A stretch of 18,036 nt of DNA from an uncultured bacterium (GTDB taxonomy: Bacteria > Cyanobacteriota > Vampirovibrionia > Gastranaerophilales > Gastranaerophilaceae), in assembly GCA_905215335.1 (NCBI GenBank), contig CAJMPQ010000020.1, positions 1 through 18,036 on the forward strand, in the 5' to 3' direction. The notes under the pieces were generated by a model, which ran no database searches, was not told the DNA's origin, and worked only from the letters and a program-made list of their open reading frames with translations. Positions 6,567 through 13,898 of this stretch are shown here, one piece after another. Within the stretch, counting starts at the first letter, position 1; every line of letters begins with the position of its first letter. Both the position numbers and the translations under genes were made by a program.

Positions 6567-7331
6567 ATGAAAAAGTTTTTTGGGTTTACTTTGGCAGAAG
6601 TTCTTATAACTTTGGGAATTATTGGGATTGTTGCTGCATTTACATTGCCAACTTTAATACATGCTTATCAAGAAAAAGTTATTGTTCATTCTTTAACTGA
6701 AGTTTATTCAATATTGAATCAAGCGTATAAAATGTCTTCAGAAGATAATGGTCCAATCAGTGCTTGGGATTTAAGTTCAAATCCCGATGAGGCAAGGGCT
6801 CAAATTATTGAAAAATTTACTCCTTATATGAAAAGTTATTTAATTTGTGATAATAAAAATATAAAGTGTAGAGATCATCAAATGCCTGTTGATTTAAATG
6901 GTAAGGATACGAATTCTTCATATACTTATAATATGATATTAGGGAATACGACGAAGATAAATATTGATAATACAGGATCTCAAACTCCAGCAATATCTGT
7001 AAAGGATTGTGACGGTGGTTGTTATACTGGTATGTTTGGGAATTCAACAATGTTAAGTGCACATTTAATAATGGTAAATGTTACAGGCAGAGATAATAAA
7101 CCAATGTGGGGGAAAGATTTATTTTTATTTGCTATTTTAGATAGAGGTATAATTCCTTTTGGTGTTGTTGGATGGGCAAAGACTCATAAATGTAATCCTT
7201 CAGGTTCATCCAATGCAGGATGGTGGAATGGGACTACCTGCGCCGGATATGTTTTAAGTCATAAAAATTTAAATTATTTGAAATGTGTTAGAGGGTTTAA
7301 AGGATATTGTGTAGGTAATTATAATCCGTAA
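6567..7331 (+). CDS. Type IV pilin/type II secretion-like pseudopilin
   Basis: A 254-aa prepilin-like protein. It starts MKKFFG then FTLAEVLITLGIIGIVAAF: a short basic leader, the Gly-Phe prepilin peptidase cleavage site after G6, and Glu at position +5 of the mature protein. A hydrophobic helix of about 20 residues follows, which anchors the subunit in the inner membrane and then in the pseudopilus. The globular domain contains MVNVTGRDNKPMWGKDLFLF (168-187), resembling the 'DVNG-x-x-x-PN-x-x-G-x-D-x-F' loop of many pseudopilins, and eight cysteines (94, 101, 148, 152, 209, 225, 240, 248) that could form disulfides outside the cytoplasm. No prepilin peptidase, ATPase or secretin is nearby, so this is a stand-alone minor pilin or pseudopilin, as is common for multicopy pilin genes in Gastranaerophilales. 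It has its own strong promoter and is divergent from an XRE regulator. What it binds or builds is unknown. Confidence 0.85.
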   Translation: MKKFFGFTLAEVLITLGIIGIVAAFTLPTLIHAYQEKVIVHSLTEVYSILNQAYKMSSEDNGPISAWDLSSNPDEARAQIIEKFTPYMKSYLICDNKNIKCRDHQMPVDLNGKDTNSSYTYNMILGNTTKINIDNTGSQTPAISVKDCDGGCYTGMFGNSTMLSAHLIMVNVTGRDNKPMWGKDLFLFAILDRGIIPFGVVGWAKTHKCNPSGSSNAGWWNGTTCAGYVLSHKNLNYLKCVRGFKGYCVGNYNP

Positions 7332-7360
7332 AATTTATACATTCTCTTTTTATGGTAAAA

Positions 7361-7366
7361 TATAAT
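7361..7366 (+). promoter_or_regulatory. Candidate -10 element (TATAAT) for purA
   Basis: TATAAT sits 34 bp before the purA ATG at 7401. The best -35 match is TATACA at 7336-7341, 19 bp upstream, which is weak. It lies between genes of unrelated function, so an independent promoter is likely here. Confidence 0.45.
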
Positions 7367-7400
7367 GTGCAATGTGTACAAAGAAATGAGGAATGTATTT

Positions 7401-8684
7401 ATGACAAACAAGGTTGTTATCGGAGCTCAATGGGGTGATGAAGGTAAAGCAAAAATTACTGACCTTTTAGCTCAAGATGCAGATTTAATTATTAGATACC
7501 AAGGTGGATGTAATGCAGGTCATACTGTAGTTGCTCATGGAAAAACTTTTAAGTTTCACTTAATACCTTCTGGTATTTTATATAAAGGTAAAACTTGCTT
7601 AATTGGGAATGGTACAGTTATTCTTCCTGAATATTTTGAAGAAGAACTTAATGGATTAAAAGCTGAAAATATTGATGTTTCCGGCTTAAAAGTAAGTCCA
7701 TTGGCTACAATAACAATGCCTTGGCATACAGAAGTTGATGGATACTCTGAAAACACAGCAACAAAAGGTAAAATCGGTACTACTAAAAAAGGTATTGGGC
7801 CAACTTATACAGATAAAATGCAAAGAATCGCTTTAAAAGTTGGAGATTTATATTCTCCGGAAGCTTTATCTGAAAAATTAGATGTAATATTACCAATAAA
7901 AAATAAGCAACTAAAAGAATTGTATAACTTAAAAACATATACTAAAGAAGAAGTTCTAGAACTATGCAAAAAATATGCAGAAATTTTCAAGCCTTATGTA
8001 TGTTTTAATTGGCAAGATATACTAAGAGATGCAAAACGTTCAGGTAAAAAAGTTTTATTTGAAGGTGCTCAAGGTGTAATGCTTGATGTTGATTTTGGCA
8101 CTTATCCATTTGTTACAAGTTCAAATCCAATTGGGGGCGGAGCTTGTACAGGTTCCGGATATGGACCAAAGATGATTGATGAAGTTATCGGTGTAGCTAA
8201 GGCTTATTGTACAAGAGTTGGCGAAGGTCCTTTTGTTTCAGAATTAACAGATGAAGTAGGTAAGGCTATTCAAGATATAGGACATGAATTTGGTGTAACT
8301 ACAGGTCGTCCTAGACGTTGTGGATGGTTTGATGCTGTCACTATGAAATATGCGTGTTTAGTTGGAGGTTTAACATCAATTGCACTTACTAAAATTGACG
8401 TATTTGATACTTTTGATGAAATAGAAGTTTGTACAGCATATAAAGATACTCGTGATGGTAAAATTTATACATCTTATCCAACAGATGTTTATATTCATAA
8501 ATATTTGGAACCGGTTTATGAAACTCATAAGGGTTGGAAACAAGATATAACAGCAATTAGAAAGTATGAAGATTTACCTGAAAATGCTAGAAAATACTTA
8601 GAAAGACTTGAAGAAATTTTAGAAACTCCGATTTCAATAGTTTCAGTAGGTCCGGATAGAGATCAAACTATCTTTAAAGCATAG
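7401..8684 (+). CDS. purA: Adenylosuccinate synthetase
   Basis: A 427-aa enzyme that joins IMP and aspartate using GTP to make adenylosuccinate, the first committed step from IMP to AMP, in the cytosol. Visible signatures are VVIGAQWGDEGKAK (5-18) with catalytic D13, GCNAGHTVV (36-44) with H41, GTTKKGIGPTYTDK (126-139), FEGAQGVMLD (220-229), TSSNPIGGGACTGSG (239-253), TTGRPRRCGWFDAV (300-313) and the guanine-recognition TKIDVFD (330-336). The family's GDEGKGK is GDEGKAK here, a conservative change in the GTP loop. The chosen ATG has GAGGA 8 nt upstream (7388-7392). An earlier in-frame ATG at 7369 would place its codons next to the -10 and add residues the family lacks. Length is normal. It is followed by a strong terminator, so it is probably a single-gene transcript. 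Confidence 0.95.
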   Translation: MTNKVVIGAQWGDEGKAKITDLLAQDADLIIRYQGGCNAGHTVVAHGKTFKFHLIPSGILYKGKTCLIGNGTVILPEYFEEELNGLKAENIDVSGLKVSPLATITMPWHTEVDGYSENTATKGKIGTTKKGIGPTYTDKMQRIALKVGDLYSPEALSEKLDVILPIKNKQLKELYNLKTYTKEEVLELCKKYAEIFKPYVCFNWQDILRDAKRSGKKVLFEGAQGVMLDVDFGTYPFVTSSNPIGGGACTGSGYGPKMIDEVIGVAKAYCTRVGEGPFVSELTDEVGKAIQDIGHEFGVTTGRPRRCGWFDAVTMKYACLVGGLTSIALTKIDVFDTFDEIEVCTAYKDTRDGKIYTSYPTDVYIHKYLEPVYETHKGWKQDITAIRKYEDLPENARKYLERLEEILETPISIVSVGPDRDQTIFKA

Positions 8685-8719
8685 TCAAAATTGTAAATCT
8701 TTCGTAAATTTTAGGCAAT

Positions 8720-8763
8720 AAAATCTACTTATGTGTTTTTATAAATACATAGGTAGATTTTTT
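8720..8763 (+). terminator. Rho-independent terminator of purA abutting the next start codon
   Basis: Bases 8720-8734 (AAAATCTACTTATGT) pair with 8747-8761 (ACATAGGTAGATTTT) over 15 bp with one T-G pair (8729/8752) and a 12-nt loop, followed by a T run through 8763. The hairpin begins 35 bp after the purA stop. The start codon of the M16 gene is the next base (8764), and the only Shine-Dalgarno-like sequence for it (AGGT, 8751-8754) lies in the right arm. Confidence 0.85.
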
Positions 8764-11598
8764 ATGGAAATAAATAATAATTATCAAATCATAGCATCTA
8801 ATATTACACCAAACAAACAGATAAAAAAGCAAAATCCAAGTTTTGCAAGTGATGTGGTTCAAAATAATCAAGTAGAAAAACTTTCTAATGTTACCCCTGA
8901 TTATAATGTGACCGCTCCAATTGGATATAATTTTATTGAAGATATTAAGTTATCAGATAAAATCACTGCAAAAAGTTATAAATTAGCTAATGGACAAAAA
9001 GTTATACTTGTTCCTAAAGATGGACCAACTGTTGTAAAAACTTATGTTAATACCGGTTCTTTTAACGAACCTGATAATCTTCGTGGTATTAGTCATTATA
9101 TAGAACATAATTTATTTAACGGTTCAGAAACTCTTGGCGATAAAGTGTTTTTTGATGAAGTAAATAAAATGGGTGCTAATACTAATGCTTCAACTTCTTT
9201 TTCCGTGACAGATTATTATATTCAATCAAATTTATTAGATGAAAATGATTTGGAAAATCAAATAAAATTACAAGCCGGACAAATTCAATCTCCAAAATTC
9301 CTTTTGGATAAATTAGAAAAAGAAAAGTCAATTGTAGATTCTGAAATCAATATGTATATGTCAGAAGATGCAAGTCTTGGATTTAATCAAACAATTAAAA
9401 ATTTATTTAATATAAAATCAGATTCTTTAGATTTGGTTGCCGGAACAACAAATAATATTGATAATTTAACAAGAGATGATGTTGTTAATTATTTTAAAAG
9501 TAATTATTATCCAGCTAATATGGTTACCGTAATTACAGGTGAAATAAATCCAGAAGATACAATGAAACTTGTATCAAAGTATTTTACGGCTAAAAATGCG
9601 CCAGTAAATGAACGTAAATTTGAAACTTTAACACCAACCGACAAGGCTATAAGGCAAGATTTTATTTCTTCAAAAAATTTAGGAGGTAGAGCCTCTGTAT
9701 TTTTAGGTTTTGTTGGCCCTGAAAATAATAATACAAAAGATAAAATTTATATGCGTGCATTATCAGTTTTGGCTGGAGGTTTAGAAAATTCAAGAACATC
9801 TGAAATAGAAAAAAAATATGGAGCTAATATAAATTTTGCTCCAGAAAGATTGAGTTCTCGTCCTGGTGATAAATCTTTATATATGGTTACTGTAGATGTA
9901 GATAATGGTAACTCTGAAATGCTATTAAAAGAACTATATGCAAAACTGGATAAATTATCAAAAACACCACCAACAGCAGACGAATTAACTTCAATTAAAA
10001 ATAAAATGAAAAAAACTCATAATCTAGTTTTTGAAAATTCTTTTGCTTTAAATCACATTTTAGGGCAATCAATGTTGAATAATAATATTGATTCTGTGAA
10101 AGATTATAACAAAATTGTTGATGAGATGACAGCTGAAGATATAATGAATGTTGCAAAGAAATATGTAGATTTGAATAAAGCTGCGTTAACAATTGTACAT
10201 CCGAGTGGAGTGAAAAAAGAGGAAATAAATAATATTTATGATATCGTTTCTCAAATTCCATTTACAGGATTGAATAAAAAACAACCATTGGATATGAAAT
10301 CTGTTGAAGCATATAAATTACCAAATAATATGCAGGTAGTTTTAAAAGATGGCGATTCAGATAATGTGAATTTTATGATGTCGATTGATCTAAAAAAGTT
10401 GACACCTAAAAAAGCTGCAATTTCAGATGTTTTAAATTTAATGATTGATATTAGCGGTACTCAAAATAAATCAATGGAAGAATATTCAAAAAATCTTGAC
10501 TTGTTAGCTTTGGGTTCAAGTATTTCAGTAGATAATTCCGGGATCGTTGTAGCTGCACATTTTCCTATTGATACAGCTGAAAAATCTTTAGCTTTGTTAC
10601 AAGAAAAAGTGCAAAATGCAGATTTATCTGAAGAAAATTTCAAAAAGGCTTTACACTTAGTACGTAATCGCTATTCTGCAGTAGAGCCAAATCCATATCA
10701 TAAGTTTGATAAGGTTGTATATGAAGGTACTCCAAAAGCATTTACACCAGAAGAAAAGTTAAAAAGTTTGGACGAAATAACCCTAGATGATGTTAAATCT
10801 TTTTATAATGAAATAATTGAAAAGGGTCAAGGACAAGCTGTTATTAGTGCACCAATTGCATCAAAACCTGAATTAAAACAAGTAATATTTAATTCATTAG
10901 GACAATATCCAAAATTACAAGAAAAAGATGTATCTTTGGTAAATACTTATAAACCGATTGATAAAACTCAAGTTTTAACAGCTGAAAATAAGAAAAATCA
11001 AGCAAAAATTTTACAAGGGTTTAAATTCCAACATAATGGAAATATAAAAGATAGAACTTGTATTGAATTGTTAGCGGATATTCTTGGAGGTTCTCCTTCA
11101 TCTCGTTTGTTTAGTGACTTACGAGAAAAAAGACATTTAGCATATTCAGTATCATCTCATTGTGATTTTGATGATGATATTGGGGTTATGACATTAAGTA
11201 TTGGTACAACTACTGAAAATAAAGAAACGGGTTTAAAAACTTATGATAATATTCAAAAGTCCATAAATGGTTTTAATGAAAATATAGAAAGACTAAAAAA
11301 CGAAAAAGTTTCTTTAGAAGAATTAGAATGTGCTAAGAAAGCTTTTAAAACGTCAATATTAAATTCTGTAGAGTCAGGTTTAGATCAAACTGCTGCTTTA
11401 TATTCTTCTATAAGTACACCATATGGTGTTGATTATGTGAATAAACAATTTGAAATTATAGATCAAATTACTCCTGAAGATATATATAATACAGCAAGGT
11501 ATGTGTTTAAATCTAAACCGATTTATTCAATTACTGCAACTAAAGAATCTTTAGATTATAACAAAGAATTTTTACAAGGTTTAGAAAATTCTAAATAG
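8764..11598 (+). CDS. M16-family zinc metallopeptidase (two-repeat, pitrilysin/PqqL-like)
   Basis: A 944-aa protein with two halves, each resembling an M16 unit. The first half has the inverted zinc motif HYIEH (H111, E114, H115) and the third ligand Glu in VDSEINMY (E194), at the spacing expected for M16, so it should be active. The second half lacks a zinc motif but has SRLFSDLREKRHLAYSVSS (780-798), the conserved Arg/Tyr substrate-binding segment. Such clamshell peptidases degrade peptides or small unfolded proteins. No signal peptide or membrane segment is visible; the first about 50 residues are Asn/Gln/Lys-rich with an NPSFAS motif, an N-terminal style seen in Gastranaerophilales proteins. 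The start at 8764 is preferred because the in-frame ATG at 8731 lies in the terminator stem and its codons would encode hairpin sequence. Its stop overlaps convergent murG by 8 bp. Substrate unknown. Confidence 0.87.
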   Translation: MEINNNYQIIASNITPNKQIKKQNPSFASDVVQNNQVEKLSNVTPDYNVTAPIGYNFIEDIKLSDKITAKSYKLANGQKVILVPKDGPTVVKTYVNTGSFNEPDNLRGISHYIEHNLFNGSETLGDKVFFDEVNKMGANTNASTSFSVTDYYIQSNLLDENDLENQIKLQAGQIQSPKFLLDKLEKEKSIVDSEINMYMSEDASLGFNQTIKNLFNIKSDSLDLVAGTTNNIDNLTRDDVVNYFKSNYYPANMVTVITGEINPEDTMKLVSKYFTAKNAPVNERKFETLTPTDKAIRQDFISSKNLGGRASVFLGFVGPENNNTKDKIYMRALSVLAGGLENSRTSEIEKKYGANINFAPERLSSRPGDKSLYMVTVDVDNGNSEMLLKELYAKLDKLSKTPPTADELTSIKNKMKKTHNLVFENSFALNHILGQSMLNNNIDSVKDYNKIVDEMTAEDIMNVAKKYVDLNKAALTIVHPSGVKKEEINNIYDIVSQIPFTGLNKKQPLDMKSVEAYKLPNNMQVVLKDGDSDNVNFMMSIDLKKLTPKKAAISDVLNLMIDISGTQNKSMEEYSKNLDLLALGSSISVDNSGIVVAAHFPIDTAEKSLALLQEKVQNADLSEENFKKALHLVRNRYSAVEPNPYHKFDKVVYEGTPKAFTPEEKLKSLDEITLDDVKSFYNEIIEKGQGQAVISAPIASKPELKQVIFNSLGQYPKLQEKDVSLVNTYKPIDKTQVLTAENKKNQAKILQGFKFQHNGNIKDRTCIELLADILGGSPSSRLFSDLREKRHLAYSVSSHCDFDDDIGVMTLSIGTTTENKETGLKTYDNIQKSINGFNENIERLKNEKVSLEELECAKKAFKTSILNSVESGLDQTAALYSSISTPYGVDYVNKQFEIIDQITPEDIYNTARYVFKSKPIYSITATKESLDYNKEFLQGLENSK

Positions 11599-12703
11599 CA
11601 CAGGCATGAATTTGTTCGATGATATTTTTCACGCCATCAAATTTAGCTAATTTGCCAGCTTCTGTTTGAATTTGGTTTAATAGACTTGGATTATTTATAA
11701 GTTCAGAAACTAATTTATATAAAGATTCAGCATTAGTATCTCCGTCTTCTAAATATAATCCTGCGCCACATTCAACCATATATTTAGCATTTTTTCTTTG
11801 GTGATCGGCTGCAGCATATGGATATGGTATAAATATTGACGCTATAGAGCAAGCACATAGTTCAGAAATGCTTAAAGAACCGGCTCTAGATACAGCCATA
11901 TCACAAGCTTTTAGTACTGTAACCATATCTTCAAAATAAGGTTTTATAATAATGTTTTTATCATTTTCGTATTCAGGATAAGTTGTTTTTAATTGTTCTA
12001 TTGTTTTTTTATAATTTTTCTTACCTGTTTGGAAAATAACTTGAATATTTAATTTCTGAGATAAATCTTTTAATATTTCAACTGTAGCATTGTTAATTGT
12101 TTGCGCGCCTTGAGAGCCACCCATAATACAAAGAGTTGTTTTGTTATCAATGTTTAAATCTTTCCTTGCTTGTTCTTTAGTTAAGGTTGCAAATTTTTGG
12201 CGGATAGGGTTGCCATTAACGTTACAATTAGCGTTATGTAACTGTTTTTTTGCAACCTCAAAAGCTATAGACAAGCTTTTTGCATATGGAGCAAGTTTTC
12301 TGGTAACAAGTCCGGGATTAGCATCGCAATCATGCATTACAAATGGGACTTTCATTGTTATTCCTGCTAAAAGAGCAGGAGCTGAAACATAACCACCCGT
12401 TCCAAAGATTGCATTAGGTTTATATTTGTTTATATAAAAACAACATTTTAACCAAGCAAATACCATACCAATGGCCCATTTAATTAGTTTAAAACTTATT
12501 TTTCTTGGCATACCTTTAGAAATTACAGGTAAAAATTCATAATTTTTTTCTTTGGTAATAGTAGCTTCTAAATTATTAGGATTTCCTACGTAATATATTT
12601 TTTCTGTATCTTCTAACTCTAATAATGCATCAGCAACTGCAATTGCTGGGTATATATGGCCACCAGTGCCTCCCCCTGTAATAAAATAAGTTTTTTTATT
12701 CAT
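11591..12703 (-). CDS. murG: UDP-GlcNAc:undecaprenyl-PP-MurNAc-pentapeptide GlcNAc transferase
   Basis: A 370-aa GT-B glycosyltransferase that adds GlcNAc to lipid I to form lipid II at the inner face of the cytoplasmic membrane. N-terminal GGGTGGHIYPA (10-20) is the lipid-acceptor G-loop. The second G-loop FGTGGYVSAP (100-109) follows, then HDCDANPGL (124-132), GNPIR (164-168), GGSQGAQTIN (195-204), SRAGSLSISEL (272-282) and PYPYAAADHQRKNA (293-306), the UDP-GlcNAc-binding region. The usual 'HEQN' at 124-127 is HDCD here. Length is typical. It is the last gene of the murF-mraY-murD-ftsW-murG cluster. Its ATG overlaps the ftsW stop in ATGAATAA, with AAGGA 10 nt upstream (complement of 12714-12718). 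Its 3' end overlaps the M16 gene by 8 bp tail to tail, with no terminator seen. Confidence 0.95.
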   Translation of the reverse strand: MNKKTYFITGGGTGGHIYPAIAVADALLELEDTEKIYYVGNPNNLEATITKEKNYEFLPVISKGMPRKISFKLIKWAIGMVFAWLKCCFYINKYKPNAIFGTGGYVSAPALLAGITMKVPFVMHDCDANPGLVTRKLAPYAKSLSIAFEVAKKQLHNANCNVNGNPIRQKFATLTKEQARKDLNIDNKTTLCIMGGSQGAQTINNATVEILKDLSQKLNIQVIFQTGKKNYKKTIEQLKTTYPEYENDKNIIIKPYFEDMVTVLKACDMAVSRAGSLSISELCACSIASIFIPYPYAAADHQRKNAKYMVECGAGLYLEDGDTNAESLYKLVSELINNPSLLNQIQTEAGKLAKFDGVKNIIEQIHACAI

Positions 12704-13898
12704 TAACTTCTGTCCTTATTCTTTTTATTCTTTGTTTTGAAATATTTAGTAAAATACCAACCATTGCTAGAGATACAATAATTGAAGTACCACCATAACT
12801 AATGAATGGTAATGTAACCCCTGTTACCGGTAAAAGAGAACTTGCTACAGACATATTTAGGAAAGCTTGGAAACCAAAAATAACTGTAATACCGATAGCT
12901 AAAAGTTTTCCATACATATCTGGACATCTTTTTGATATTCTTAAACCTCTATAAACTAAAGTTACAAATAAACCAATAATAAATAGGCAACCTAAAAATC
13001 CAAATTCTTCAGCTATGATTGCAAATATAAAGTCGGTATGACATTCTGGTAAGTATGCTAATTTTTGTATAGACCCACCATAACCTGTACCACTAAATCC
13101 ACCAGAAGCAAATGCAATTAATGATTGAATAATATTATATCCTTTTCCTTGTGCATCACTTCCTGGGTTTAACCAAACATTAATTCTGTCCATTTGGTAT
13201 CCGTGTAATAGCTTTGGTAAAAACATCAGTATACCAACACCCATAACGCTTCCTAAACCCGCAATAACTTGCCAAGGTCCTCTTGCTGCTATGTATAAAC
13301 ATAATGAAGTTATACATAGAATAATTGCCATACTTAGGTTTGGCTGTTTTAAAATTAGAAATAATATTACTAATATTGGTATATAAATATCTGTCCAATT
13401 TTTAGGGTTAAATAAATCAACTTTATCTTTAAAGTTTGTAGCTAGTAGCATACAAAATAGTGGTTTTGCAAGTTCGGACGGTTGTAGTTGCATAAAACCT
13501 AAATTAATCCAACGTTTTGCTCCATTAATGGTTACACCTAAAGGGGTAAATTGCAATATTAAAAGCAAAACTATTACTGTCCATAAAAATTTTGTATTGT
13601 ATTTTTCCAATTTTTTGTAATCAAATTTCGCAAAAAAGCCCATAGCTAAGAATCCAGCACCTGCGAATATAACCTGTTTTATAAGGAAAGATGCTAAATT
13701 GGCACCTTCTCTCATACATTTTGGAGCAGTAGCTGAAAATATAGCTAAAAATCCTATTATAACTAAAAAAGTTACTGAAATAAGAAGAGTTTTATCTGGG
13801 GCAGAAAGAATTGTGTCAGAATTTTTATTTTTTCTGTGTCTTCTTTCTTTTCTTTCTCTTTCTTGTCTTTGAAGTGATTTATACTCTCGATAAGACAT
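12696..13898 (-). CDS. ftsW: FtsW-type lipid II polymerase of the SEDS family
   Basis: A 400-aa polytopic membrane protein that polymerises lipid II into glycan strands at the division septum, working with a class B PBP. SEDS signatures are NGAKRWI (125-131), QPSELAK (139-145), KQPNLSMA (184-191), HTDFIFAIIAEEFG (287-300, with the conserved Asp) and LPFISYGGTS (363-372). About ten membrane segments can be seen, starting near residue 37. Placement in the mur cluster just before murG points to FtsW rather than RodA. The first 27 residues are a strongly basic/Glu-rich cytoplasmic tail (RQERERKERRHRKNKN). The start is set at 13898, after AGAGGAGAGG (complement of 13911-13920), though the spacer is long at about 12 nt. 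Farther in-frame ATGs at 13928 and 13979 lie deeper in murD and lack a ribosome site. This leaves a 20-bp overlap with murD. Confidence 0.92.
   Translation of the reverse strand: MSYREYKSLQRQERERKERRHRKNKNSDTILSAPDKTLLISVTFLVIIGFLAIFSATAPKCMREGANLASFLIKQVIFAGAGFLAMGFFAKFDYKKLEKYNTKFLWTVIVLLLILQFTPLGVTINGAKRWINLGFMQLQPSELAKPLFCMLLATNFKDKVDLFNPKNWTDIYIPILVILFLILKQPNLSMAIILCITSLCLYIAARGPWQVIAGLGSVMGVGILMFLPKLLHGYQMDRINVWLNPGSDAQGKGYNIIQSLIAFASGGFSGTGYGGSIQKLAYLPECHTDFIFAIIAEEFGFLGCLFIIGLFVTLVYRGLRISKRCPDMYGKLLAIGITVIFGFQAFLNMSVASSLLPVTGVTLPFISYGGTSIIVSLAMVGILLNISKQRIKRIRTEVNE

Noticed and set aside
6817..7062. Minus-strand 81-aa frame inside the pseudopilin gene
   Set aside because: It is a Tyr/Leu-rich translation of the antisense of a secure gene and has no ribosome site.
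8731..8763. Longer N-terminus of the M16 protein from ATG at 8731
   Set aside because: These codons are the terminator stem and loop, with no ribosome site upstream. The start at 8764 is preferred, though a leaderless transcript cannot be fully excluded.
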